From Candidatus Obscuribacterales bacterium (GTDB lineage: Bacteria; Cyanobacteriota; Vampirovibrionia; Obscuribacterales; Obscuribacteraceae): DNA of 64,000 nucleotides. Of this stretch, positions 28,427 through 36,569 are shown piece by piece (positions within the stretch are counted from its first letter, which is position 1; the number at the start of each line of letters is the position of its first letter). The stretch is taken from NCBI GenBank assembly GCA_019747875.1, contig JAIEQI010000055.1, positions 1-64,000 of the forward strand, in the 5' to 3' direction. The position numbers and the translations under genes are program-made. The notes beneath the pieces are model-generated. The model had not been told where the DNA came from and ran no database searches. It saw only the letters and a program-made list of their open reading frames with translations.

Positions 28427-30103
28427 TTGAATACAGGCGGTTTTGAGGACAAGAATGGTCAGGTTCTGGACTTTCGTCCGGAGGTCGGAACTTTTGATGT
28501 GCCGACAAAGGAAGAAAGCATAGATTGCAGCCCGCCATCTCTTGAAGCTACTGATTGCCATGATGATGAGCAAATGTTCGAATGGTATCAGGAGAAAGCA
28601 TTCGAAGGAGACCTGGAAGCCATCCATATAGTTGGACTGCTCTATCTTGACGGAATCGGAACGAATAAGAATCTAGCCCTGGCAGCAAAATGGTTCGAAG
28701 AGGCTGCAGGACGAGGTCATTTAGAATCGAAATACGAATACGCTCTTTTGCTCGAAGAAGGCATCGGCGTCTCACAAGACGAAAAGTCCGCCGCCAAGAT
28801 ATTCCTCGAGCTTGCAGAAGGGGGTGACCAGCGAGCGCAATTTGATATTGGTCGCTGCCTGGAATTCGGATACGGTGTCGAAGAGAATTTATTAGAAGCT
28901 ATAGACTGGTACGAGAAGGCGGCAGCTGGTGGCATTGCCGAAGCGCAAAGTAACCTTGGTTACTTATACATGCATGGAAATGGGGTCGAGAAAAACTATG
29001 AGCGCGCGCTCGATTTGTTTCGCAAAGCTTGCGCACAAAATCTGGCTGAGGGAATGGCAAACCTGGCGGTGATGTACGAGCGAGGACGTGGTGTAGAGCA
29101 GGATTACGAGCAAGCTCGATTTTGGTACCTGCAAGCTGCGGAGCAAAATCTGCCAATGGCTCAGCTCAATTTGGGCATCTTATACGAGAACGGCAGAGGA
29201 GTCGAGGCTGATTCCAAGATGGCTATCCGATGGTATCAAATAGCAGCGCTGCATAGAAATAATGAGTCGGCAACATCTGCCCAATACAATTTGGCGCTCT
29301 GCTACAAGGCAGGCGAAGGCACGGAAAAGAACCTCACGGAAGCGGCGCGCTACTTTCAAATGGCAGCGGAGTCAGGCGATTTAGATGCACAAAAGCAACT
29401 GGCTTACTTGCTGGTAAATGCAGAAGAGTTAGCTGCGCGGAAACAGGAGGGTCTCGATTGGTATCTGTGCGCTGCTATGCAAAACGATGTATCAGCTCAG
29501 TATGAGGCAGCACGCATTTATTATCATGGCAATGGCGTGGAGCAGAGCTATGAAGAAGCAGTCAAACTCTTCAGGCTAGCGGCAGAAGCTGGTCACAAAA
29601 TAGCACAGATGTATTTGGCGGAAGCGTACAACGAAGGAAATGGAGTCGGGGTCGACAAGCTGGAGGCAATCAAATGGTATAAGAAATCAGCGCTCCAGGG
29701 GGTCAGCGGAGCGCAACACACACTGGGCGTACTCTACTCAAACGGAAAGGGCGTGGCTGCCGATAAGGAAGAAGCTCTGCGTTGGTATCACATGGCTGCT
29801 GCACAGGAAAATGATAAATCCCAGTGCAACATCGGTGCCCATTATGCAAATGCGAAACAGTTTGCCGAAGCACACAAATGGTATCTTTTGTCCGCCGAGC
29901 AAAACAATGCAATAGCTCAACAAAATCTTGGTGACATGTATCGGCTCGGATACGGACTCCGCAGGGATCTTTCAGAAGCTCTCAAATGGTATGAACGAGC
30001 AGAATTACTGGGCTGCTCCGAATCGGCACAAAAAGCCAAAGCCATACGTGGACGCAAGGAAAGTCTATTTGATTGGATTATCACAATCTTCGATAGAAGC
30101 TAA
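28427..30103 (+). CDS. Sel1-repeat protein
   Basis: 558 residues made almost entirely of about 13 Sel1-like repeats of 36-40 residues. The consensus here is A...LG.LY..G.GV..(D/N)..EA..WY..AA..G. Examples are NLGYLYMHGNGVEKNYERAL, NLAVMYERGRGVEQDYEQAR and TLGVLYSNGKGVAADKEEAL. There is no signal peptide; a short C-terminal segment (ESLFDWIITIF) is hydrophobic. The start is TTG 28427, supported by GGAGGG ending 6 bases before it; no ATG or GTG fits as well. Sel1 proteins act as scaffolds or adaptors; no partner is indicated by the neighbours. Confidence 0.85.
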   Translation: MNTGGFEDKNGQVLDFRPEVGTFDVPTKEESIDCSPPSLEATDCHDDEQMFEWYQEKAFEGDLEAIHIVGLLYLDGIGTNKNLALAAKWFEEAAGRGHLESKYEYALLLEEGIGVSQDEKSAAKIFLELAEGGDQRAQFDIGRCLEFGYGVEENLLEAIDWYEKAAAGGIAEAQSNLGYLYMHGNGVEKNYERALDLFRKACAQNLAEGMANLAVMYERGRGVEQDYEQARFWYLQAAEQNLPMAQLNLGILYENGRGVEADSKMAIRWYQIAALHRNNESATSAQYNLALCYKAGEGTEKNLTEAARYFQMAAESGDLDAQKQLAYLLVNAEELAARKQEGLDWYLCAAMQNDVSAQYEAARIYYHGNGVEQSYEEAVKLFRLAAEAGHKIAQMYLAEAYNEGNGVGVDKLEAIKWYKKSALQGVSGAQHTLGVLYSNGKGVAADKEEALRWYHMAAAQENDKSQCNIGAHYANAKQFAEAHKWYLLSAEQNNAIAQQNLGDMYRLGYGLRRDLSEALKWYERAELLGCSESAQKAKAIRGRKESLFDWIITIFDRS

Positions 30104-30309
30104 ATATTTTCACCGGGCCTCGAACGTCGACAACTTTTCCAATTTCAATTTCCTTTGCATTCCGATGCGAGCACCGATCTCAGTTTGACCAACTATGCAC
30201 AGTCGGGTCTGCAAACTTCTGTATGCGCTTCTGACGCTTCCATTTCCTCACAAGTTCTCCACAGACTGATGTTATTCTTTATAAATGGAATAAGACCGAC
30301 GGTGGAATC

Positions 30310-30507
30310 ATGGCATCCGAAGAATCCAATGATAAGAAGGGAAAAGTTCGTAGAAAAGCTCTTCCCAAGGTGAAAAAACTGAAGAATACGACGTCTTTCA
30401 CTGTGCAGGGTGGACAAGGCGATGCTCCTTCAGCAGGCGTAAACTGTGCCAACGGTGGCACCGAACCTCTGACGTTCACTTGCCACACCGTCAAATGTGC
30501 TTTTTAG
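30310..30507 (+). CDS. Small basic peptide with Cys-rich C-terminus (possible RiPP/bacteriocin precursor)
   Basis: 65 residues. The N-terminal half is strongly basic (KKGKVRRKALPKVKKLKN). A Gly-rich hinge (VQGGQGDAPSAG) follows and then the C-terminal segment VNCANGGTEPLTFTCHTVKC, ending -Ala-Phe, with three Cys plus Thr residues. ATG 30310 has GGTGG 4 bases upstream and a TATAAA about 25 bases further up, so it may have its own promoter. The split into a charged leader and a compact Cys/Thr core resembles post-translationally modified peptide precursors, but the leader is basic rather than the usual acidic type and no modification enzyme or exporter gene is adjacent. Confidence 0.45.
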   Translation: MASEESNDKKGKVRRKALPKVKKLKNTTSFTVQGGQGDAPSAGVNCANGGTEPLTFTCHTVKCAF

Positions 30508-30594
30508 TTGCTTTTCATTGATGATCCGCGCCACAAGTTGAGCCAACGAGTCTAGCTCTTCATGGACTTGCTCCAACTTTTAGCGGTAAGATAT

Positions 30595-32391
30595 CTACTT
30601 CTTGTCTTTGCGTTCACGGAAAATGTGCGAGAAGGATTTTGAAAAGGTGTGAGCGTCCATCTCAAACTTTCCATCGAGCTTTCCGTCAAGCGGCTTGCCG
30701 TATTTATTGACAGGCTCTTGGTCTTTGTGTCTTGCGTCCACCGAATATGGGTTTTGCAAAACAATTTTTCCCGAATCCTTGTTGTAGGACATGCCAAAAG
30801 CGTGCGATGATTGAACACCGTCTGCTGCCGGTGACTCTTTCGATGCAGCGATCAACATCTCGCCTTTTTCTGCGGCTTCTTTCGCCATTTTCAGCGCGTC
30901 TTCGCCACCAGGGACAACATAAGCAGTTTCAGCATTGGAGCCTGTCAAAGCTGTTATCGCTTCTTGCGGACTGCCACGGTCGATCTGTTCTGTAGAAATC
31001 AAAGAAGACTTCTTCTCAGGATGATCTTCCTTGTAACGAATTCCGAAAGCCTTTTCGATGATTGAGGAGTCTTTGTTATTTGTATAACTTGCCAGCTCAG
31101 CTTCTGTCGGAGCCTTCACCGTGTAAGATTTTGGAGAATCAGGAAATTTGACCGAGAAAGTTCCATCTTTATTGTCGCTGATCATTTTTGAAAGAGCCTC
31201 GGGATCTCGTTTAGCTAGCTCTTTCATTGGAGCAATCAGGAAGCAATCGTTGACACTGCCTTGACTAATCTCTGCTGATTTCCCACTCTTCACAGCAGCG
31301 AGGTGCCGGTTAAATCGCTCAGTGTGATGAGCAAGAGATTCCTGTGCTGCGACGATTGCAATGGACTCTTCCTTACCTATTGCTTTGAGATCTCGCTCAC
31401 TGATGGTTTCATCGACCATCTTTTGAAGAGCTGGTGTTTTCTGCGGCTCCTCGCCTGCATTCATCGCATCCCCTTCCGGATAGTCGTGCAGCTCGTTTAC
31501 GGCTTTCGCAATCGAGTCATACTTATACAAAATTTGCTTGAGCGACTCTCGGTCATCCTTGCTCCAGTTCTTGTCAGCAAGTGCAGCATTCAATTCCTTT
31601 CGCGACACCCTATTAGTTTTGTTTGTATCTAAATGCGCAAACTTATCCCATGCAGTTGAAGCGGCCGCATCAGCACGCGCATCTTTTAATTCTTTCGGAT
31701 CGCTGACCATAGCGTTGAAGGCTTCGACCGAAGCGCGGCTCAAGGCATTGTTCTGCAAAAACAGACCATCAGCGTTCTTCCCTTCATTCTTGGCCACAAA
31801 CTTAGCTAAACCGTCTTCAATGGTAAGCATTGTCGTATTAAGTGTTGCAGCGTAAACGGCGTCCTTGCCTTTATTTGCTGGATCAAGAACTTGCGTCTCA
31901 ACCTCTGCGCGATCTAGCTTTCCATCCTTATCATTATCGAATTTGTCGAAGTTCGTGGCGAGCCAGTTGGCATACTCAGGAAGGGATGTCTTGATTGCTT
32001 CGCTCGAAGCGACAGTTCTCGACCCAGATTGGCGGACAAGCTTATCAGCAGACTCTCCGATATGACTGGCTTCAGCTGATTCGCTCTGTGGAGCTCGGTT
32101 CGATCCTGGGAGCGCCGGCATCTTGCCGGCTTCTAATTTTGCAGGCGATTCGCTCGCAACGCCCTCCTCCCTCCTGCCATAAAGTTCATCGGAAGAACCA
32201 AACTCGAGACTCCCCTTTTCCTCCGCCCGACCAGCCGAACGTCCGCTCAGCTTGCCCATCTGATCGTCGCGAATTTGAGCAAGCTCTTGTTCCCAGGGAT
32301 TTGAGAACGAATCATCGCCTGGGCTGGACTTGTCATTGACGGCAACACTTTTCTCTTCCTGTTCATCGGAAGGCGGGCGCTCGTTGGACAT
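30595..32391 (-). CDS. Calpain-like cysteine protease with EF-hand-like motifs
   Basis: 598 residues, no signal peptide. A disordered N-terminus is followed by an EF-hand loop (DNDKDGKLDRAE, about 150-161) and a second EF-hand-like segment (LDTNKTNRVSRKEL). The C-terminal half matches calpain family C2 catalytic cores: QGSVNDCFLIAPM with Cys383, SSHAFGMS with His530 and LQNPYS with Asn547, a complete Cys-His-Asn triad. Residues about 84-104 (KLEAGKMPALPGSNRAP) are encoded by the dispersed module-A repeat inserted in frame, in a region likely to be disordered. Calcium-regulated proteolysis is plausible but inferred. Substrate and location are unknown. Confidence 0.8.
   Translation of the reverse strand: MSNERPPSDEQEEKSVAVNDKSSPGDDSFSNPWEQELAQIRDDQMGKLSGRSAGRAEEKGSLEFGSSDELYGRREEGVASESPAKLEAGKMPALPGSNRAPQSESAEASHIGESADKLVRQSGSRTVASSEAIKTSLPEYANWLATNFDKFDNDKDGKLDRAEVETQVLDPANKGKDAVYAATLNTTMLTIEDGLAKFVAKNEGKNADGLFLQNNALSRASVEAFNAMVSDPKELKDARADAAASTAWDKFAHLDTNKTNRVSRKELNAALADKNWSKDDRESLKQILYKYDSIAKAVNELHDYPEGDAMNAGEEPQKTPALQKMVDETISERDLKAIGKEESIAIVAAQESLAHHTERFNRHLAAVKSGKSAEISQGSVNDCFLIAPMKELAKRDPEALSKMISDNKDGTFSVKFPDSPKSYTVKAPTEAELASYTNNKDSSIIEKAFGIRYKEDHPEKKSSLISTEQIDRGSPQEAITALTGSNAETAYVVPGGEDALKMAKEAAEKGEMLIAASKESPAADGVQSSHAFGMSYNKDSGKIVLQNPYSVDARHKDQEPVNKYGKPLDGKLDGKFEMDAHTFSKSFSHIFRERKDKK
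32081..32142. repeat. Module-A repeat inserted in frame in the calpain-like gene
   Basis: Reverse-orientation copy of the dispersed repeat: GATTCGCTC, GGTTCGATCCTGGGAGCGCC and GGCATCTTGCCGGCTTCTAA. The palindrome GCCGGC-ATCTT-GCCGGC is intact. The gene reads through without a stop or frame change. Confidence 0.85.
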
Positions 32392-32490
32392 TTGTTGAAC
32401 CCATAGTAAGCCTAGATTAACGATAACTTGTCAGCGTGACAAATTGGTACCCCAGCCTCCATGGACGGGCACGCACAGGGGCGTCTCGAT

Positions 32491-32665
32491 AGTGTAAATT
32501 CAGTACACCGCAAGCTCATCCTCCGTATCTCAAATCTGAGCTGCGGGTTTGATTTGTCTTCTGACTGAGCAAGATAATTCCCGAGAGCCAGCAAACGCGA
32601 GATTCACTTTTTTTGTCTCGTAAAGAGGTGAAACCATGATCGGCTTTAACGCAACTCAAAATCGT
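32491..32665 (+). promoter_or_regulatory. Decayed duplicate of the serS leader/attenuator
   Basis: Aligns along its length with the serS leader at 37370-37545. Shared blocks are ATTCAGTACACCGCAA, GAGCAAGATAATTC, GAGAGCC, the T-run, AAAGAGGTGA and ATGAT with a few following codons (ACGCAACT). The leader ORF is dead: the ATG-AAA start is replaced by GTG-TAA. The serine-rich run survives as AGC TCA TCC TCC GTA TCT (32513-32530). The terminator stem is weakened by mismatches, while the downstream hairpin persists with changed bases (GCGAGA with TCTCG). The serS-like ORF diverges after about 7-10 codons and runs into the convergent gene at 32656. Confidence 0.8.
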
Positions 32666-34044
32666 TCGTTTCTATCGTGTGCCGCCTCCTTGCGATCATC
32701 TAAGATTCTCTTATCTGTCGATTGTTCAAAGATTCTATTAGTTTTTCGATCGGAAAAGCGCTCTATAACTGGCGGAAAGATTGCTTCGAACTCACGCACG
32801 TGAGGCGATTGCTTGCACTTCAACGACGCCAGTAGTGAAGTGAGGCGATCGAGGTTTGTCATTGATGATTGCCCCATAGGATTCGTCGTCCATACATATA
32901 TTGCATCACCGTTTTTGGTACCAATACAGCAGCCACCTGCTGAGCTGGTTGCGAGAAGCAAGGCTCTGCCAGCTCCCTTTCCTGACAGGGCCAGAATATA
33001 GGAGAGGATGATTAACCATTTCGGGGGGACGCAAATTACAGATTCTATATTGGTGATTTCCTCAAACCTGGCAGACCTCACGCCTTGAGGGCAAGCTACT
33101 ATCAATCGGTCATCCAGCATGTATATGCAATAGACGGCGTAAAAATAGGACCACCACAACGCGCACAAACCGAGAACTGCAAGGGTCCAAAATATGGCAG
33201 TAAACCAAAACCATGTTGTCACAGCACCGACGACACTGCCGACGATTAACAAGGGCATTGCCATGAACATTCCATAAAGCAGGCATGAAGCGAAGTCGCC
33301 CATAATGACTTGCCATCGCTTATAGGCACAAACATTTTCTGGGTGGCGAGGCCACGGCAGAAGGACATAGATCAGCAGCGCCACTGTCAGTGTCAACCAC
33401 CAGTAGTGGCGCAATGGATAACTAAATGCCTCAGGTATTCCAAACAATGAGCTGCCAAGCCCAACAAGACTAGGCGCTTCTGAATAGTAAACCATCAAGT
33501 ATTCTTTCGAAGAACCATTAGCTAGCGATAGTACCACCTCCTCGCCAGGATGCTTTTGGCGCAATAGTGTCGCAAGCGGCTCCTCCTCTTGACCAAAAAC
33601 GAGACGCCTTATGGATGGTTTCAACAGAGCCTTCCCCTGCTCGAACCGCTTGATGTCATGCAGTTGGTCGCCAGCAAGACGGTAACGCCAAGATTGCATT
33701 ACGTCGCCATCAACCAGAGCCCGCTTGACCGACGCAAACCATCGTTTCCCCTGCTCTCCCTCAACCAAAATAATCTGAGGTTTTGCTGCCCGTTCAGCCC
33801 TCTCAGGGAGCAGCGCAGCTGTAGAAAGGGCGCCATTTGACGCGGCAGTGGTGAGCTCCTGTAAATCCCATTTCGTTGGCTCTGTGACTGCATAATAGGG
33901 ACGGAAGTCAGTCCAGGAAAATAAAAAGGCACAAAGAAACAGTCCTATGGCAAGAACGCAACGGCGCATTGACTCTAAGGCAACTAACCGCTTCGCCCCC
34001 GAAACAATTGTGCAATAGTCGTCATCGTGCGAGTCAGTTCTCAT
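32656..34044 (-). CDS. Multi-pass membrane protein, unknown function
   Basis: 462 residues. TM segment near residues 29-46 (CVLAIGLFLCAFLFSW), an extracytoplasmic or soluble domain of about 150 residues, then a cluster of hydrophobic segments (YWWLTLTVALLIYVLLPW; LLYGMFMAMPLLIVGSVVGA; WFWFTAIFWTLAVLGLCALW). After the last helix comes a PH-like β-rich segment (YMLDDRLIVACPQGVRSARF, EEITNIESVICVPP). ATG 34044 has a strong GGAGG about 5 bases upstream. No family recognised. Its 3' end abuts the decayed serS leader on the opposite strand. Confidence 0.65.
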   Translation of the reverse strand: MRTDSHDDDYCTIVSGAKRLVALESMRRCVLAIGLFLCAFLFSWTDFRPYYAVTEPTKWDLQELTTAASNGALSTAALLPERAERAAKPQIILVEGEQGKRWFASVKRALVDGDVMQSWRYRLAGDQLHDIKRFEQGKALLKPSIRRLVFGQEEEPLATLLRQKHPGEEVVLSLANGSSKEYLMVYYSEAPSLVGLGSSLFGIPEAFSYPLRHYWWLTLTVALLIYVLLPWPRHPENVCAYKRWQVIMGDFASCLLYGMFMAMPLLIVGSVVGAVTTWFWFTAIFWTLAVLGLCALWWSYFYAVYCIYMLDDRLIVACPQGVRSARFEEITNIESVICVPPKWLIILSYILALSGKGAGRALLLATSSAGGCCIGTKNGDAIYVWTTNPMGQSSMTNLDRLTSLLASLKCKQSPHVREFEAIFPPVIERFSDRKTNRIFEQSTDKRILDDRKEAAHDRNERF

Positions 34045-34148
34045 TGGACCTCCTCAAAATCGCTTCTAAGATTCTGTCTTACACAACCAACATCAGCATC
34101 GATACTACGAATGATGATCTGTGACAGTGCTTGGATGATCGTTTCTCC

Positions 34149-34170
34149 GAATCATCCAAAAGGATGATTC
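34149..34170. repeat. Perfect 9-bp hairpin between two minus-strand genes
   Basis: GAATCATCC-AAAA-GGATGATTC. No T-run follows on either strand, so terminator function is not supported. It lies in the 260-base gap between the genes at 34305-35387 and 32656-34044; nothing else is evident there. Confidence 0.5.
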
Positions 34171-34304
34171 GAGACTGCTCAGAGCATCTATCATTTGCGG
34201 AGACGCTGCCGGTTACCAACTCTAGAAAACAAGCATCCGTTGTGGCACCATGGGCGATGACGGCGGCAGCGTATGAGACATTTAACAGAATGGAGAAGCC
34301 AACC

Positions 34305-35387
34305 TTATGGAACTCTGATTGATTTTTCGGAGATGAGGCGCCATTTCCCATTTTTCAATTCAAAAGCAAGCGTCTTCCTGACTGTTAGATCTGCCATGCC
34401 ATCTTCAAAGGTGCGATCTTTCATTGAAATCGTCACAACGCCGTTCTTTATGTTTACTGCTGTGACTTCTACTCTATCGCCTAATTCTCTGATTGCTGTT
34501 TGCCGCATTTGCCCGTTTCTGTTCAGCATAGCCAGAAGTCGTACAAAGTAGCCGCTTCCGCCGCCGTTAAATCCCAAAACGACAGCACCGTCCTTGGTAC
34601 CATCGCGGTCGAGGTCGCCAACAGCCGCCTTCTCCAAACGGCAAAGCCAGCCATAGGGGAATTGAGTTTTGTCTTGACCTTCTGCCTTGCCGTTCTTTAA
34701 TTTGATGGGTTTGTCGTAGAATTCGTTCAATCTGTATGTGCTGTTGCTGAAAGAGGTCAGGCTGGGCTCAAAGATGCCGCGCTCTTGGAAGGTTTTGGAC
34801 ATGCGAGCGATGATCGGCTGATAGTAATCGAAATCAGCTGAAGGATAAAAGAGAAGTATCGATTTCTTGATTGGAATCGGTTTTTCTCTGCCCAAAAGAA
34901 CCTTCGTGTAACTGTAGCGCTTATCAGCTTCACTACCGGCCTTCCAGACAGCAAACCAGTTATCGCCCTTCTCTGATTTCAAGACTACTTCGTCGGGAGC
35001 GGAGGTAGCATTTGTATAAAGTTCGGCAAACGACTCGACTTGGCCGTCTTCGACATTGGTCGCTTCTTCCGCGTCAACAACTAATAGCGACTTACCATCA
35101 ATACCATGCGCTGCGAACCCGGCTCTAGCGACCTTCGGAAGCTCTTGGGAGATTTTGAATAGATTCACAGGGTAATCCACTGAATATCTGCGATGAATGA
35201 ATGTTTCGTACTGTGGCTCAAGTTTTGCCCCTGCTGCTGCAAGGCAGGCAGACACAGTCCAGCCATTCACTGTAAGCACTGCCAGGCACACAAAGCTTCT
35301 GGTAAGACGATTACCTTTGATTTTCATATGCATTTTTCCGGTTGAAGCATGTAGAGCATTTTGCACGCTCAACTTGATCTCCGACAT
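34305..35387 (-). CDS. Exported protein with FG-GAP-like segment, unknown function
   Basis: 360 residues. A hydrophobic export segment lies at about 30-50 (SFVCLAVLTVNGWTVSACLA). The mature part has β-rich segments (RRYSVDYPVNLFKI; EKGDNWFAVWKAGSEADKRY) and a calcium-binding-like loop AAVGDLDRDGTKDGAVVLGF, the DxDxDG pattern seen in FG-GAP/VCBS repeats, followed by ATLTVRKTLAF-type strands. ATG 35387 has AGGAA 4 bases upstream and is kept, though it places 29 residues before the hydrophobic core; ATG 35327 is the alternative. Function unknown; probably extracytoplasmic. Confidence 0.6.
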   Translation of the reverse strand: MSEIKLSVQNALHASTGKMHMKIKGNRLTRSFVCLAVLTVNGWTVSACLAAAGAKLEPQYETFIHRRYSVDYPVNLFKISQELPKVARAGFAAHGIDGKSLLVVDAEEATNVEDGQVESFAELYTNATSAPDEVVLKSEKGDNWFAVWKAGSEADKRYSYTKVLLGREKPIPIKKSILLFYPSADFDYYQPIIARMSKTFQERGIFEPSLTSFSNSTYRLNEFYDKPIKLKNGKAEGQDKTQFPYGWLCRLEKAAVGDLDRDGTKDGAVVLGFNGGGSGYFVRLLAMLNRNGQMRQTAIRELGDRVEVTAVNIKNGVVTISMKDRTFEDGMADLTVRKTLAFELKNGKWRLISEKSIRVP

Positions 35388-35465
35388 CGTTCCTGCGAGC
35401 GAGCAACTTAAGAACTTTCGACTGATTCCATCAGGGCGACAATCATCCTATTGCTAAAGTGCCGT

Positions 35466-35477
35466 GTCCTTAAGGAC
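35466..35477. promoter_or_regulatory. Perfect palindrome upstream of the gene at 35536
   Basis: GTCCTTAAGGAC, 12 bases, lies 59 bases before the start codon of the following + strand gene, in the divergent intergenic region. It could be an operator; equally it may be chance. Confidence 0.25.
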
Positions 35478-35535
35478 GATGTTTTGGTTTGTTTGATTCG
35501 AATAGTATTTTGAGTGAACAGCAGGAGGCGTTGCT

Positions 35536-36564
35536 ATGAAGCACAGGTCTACTCAAATTCTCGCTGGTTTAGTTATTTTAGTTCTGCATGCAGATGGATT
35601 ACCAGGATTTGCCGCAACTAATGAGCAAAGAATATGGACCAGCCTGGCATCAGTTGAGATGACGACAAAAGCCCGTAATATAGACAAAGGAACGCCCATG
35701 GGATTTCCGAATGGTCCAGATTCTCCAGTAGAAAAGAACTATCAGATTCCATGTGAGGGACTGTTGAGAGTGACGGTTTGGACTGATCCATATTATGGAG
35801 GTGCTGTACGCAATCTCAATACCGGAGGGGCCGGAGTAGGTCCGATGGAAATATTTGAAATTCATCGACTGACGAGACCCAAGGATCCAGTCGATGGCGT
35901 TCCTTACATGCGCACAGCAATCTCTTCGGTACCGGCCTGTAAATCGGCGTTTGTTAAGATAGAGCCTCCGGTTGCAGCTTCCGGTTGGAGTCAATTGGGT
36001 TGCTCTATAAAGGCACTAGTTGAATTCTCGCCTGGAAAAGCTCGTGCGGGAGAAAATTTTGGACCCCCTCAAGATACGAGGCAGGGGAGTCCTCAAACTC
36101 CGAAGATAAGCAGCAAAGCCGATGGCAGAGGAATCGGCGCCACCGGCACTAGTACCACGGCAGGGCGCCCCGACTCGACAAAGCCTACTACTGACAGAAC
36201 GAAAGCATCTGGCACAACCGGTTTGTCAGAAAAGGCAAGCGCCGGCGCACAAACATTTTTGAACAGCATTGTCGGATCGTGGAAGATCGATGCTAATGGT
36301 TACGGTGGCGCAATAAAAATCGACATCTCCACAGGCAATAACATTGTGGTGAAGATGTTTTATGACGTCACCGGCAAGTGGGAAACAATGACAAATGCGA
36401 CCTACTCGGCAGAAAACCGCGAGCTTAAGTTTACTCGACCATGGACTGGAAATCCTCAGTTTCAGCAATATAGAGGGAAGTTGGTTGATGGTCGTCTTAA
36501 TGGCACATTTACCGATACGAACACACCTAATCAACAGTTTCCCTGGAGCGGAAGGAAGTTTTGA
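35536..36564 (+). CDS. Secreted protein of unknown function
   Basis: 342 residues. Signal peptide (ILAGLVILVLHADGLPGFA, then Ala-Thr). The N-terminal domain (to about residue 180) is β-rich with a conserved-looking core (DPYYGGAVRNLNTGG; EIFEIHRLTRPKDPVDG). A Gly/Thr/Ser/Lys-rich linker covers about 180-235. The C-terminal domain is a β-barrel-like segment (SIVGSWKIDANGYGGAIKID; FYDVTGKWETMTNATYS; ELKFTRPW; YRGKLVDGRLNGTFTD) that resembles lipocalin-like or META-like modules testing a net change against a background. ATG 35536 has AGGAGG 7 bases upstream. Probably an operon with the next gene, which starts 5 bases after its stop. Confidence 0.6.
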   Translation: MKHRSTQILAGLVILVLHADGLPGFAATNEQRIWTSLASVEMTTKARNIDKGTPMGFPNGPDSPVEKNYQIPCEGLLRVTVWTDPYYGGAVRNLNTGGAGVGPMEIFEIHRLTRPKDPVDGVPYMRTAISSVPACKSAFVKIEPPVAASGWSQLGCSIKALVEFSPGKARAGENFGPPQDTRQGSPQTPKISSKADGRGIGATGTSTTAGRPDSTKPTTDRTKASGTTGLSEKASAGAQTFLNSIVGSWKIDANGYGGAIKIDISTGNNIVVKMFYDVTGKWETMTNATYSAENRELKFTRPWTGNPQFQQYRGKLVDGRLNGTFTDTNTPNQQFPWSGRKF

Positions 36565-36569
36565 TAATC

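Noticed and set aside
32097-32112. tRNA T-arm-like GGTTCGATCC in module A
   Set aside because: No acceptor, D or anticodon arm surrounds it in any copy; it is only part of the dispersed repeat.
32635-32790. Truncated serS ORF after the duplicated leader as an active gene
   Set aside because: Similarity to SerRS ends after about 7-10 codons; the remaining 40 or so codons are antisense to the end of the membrane-protein gene.
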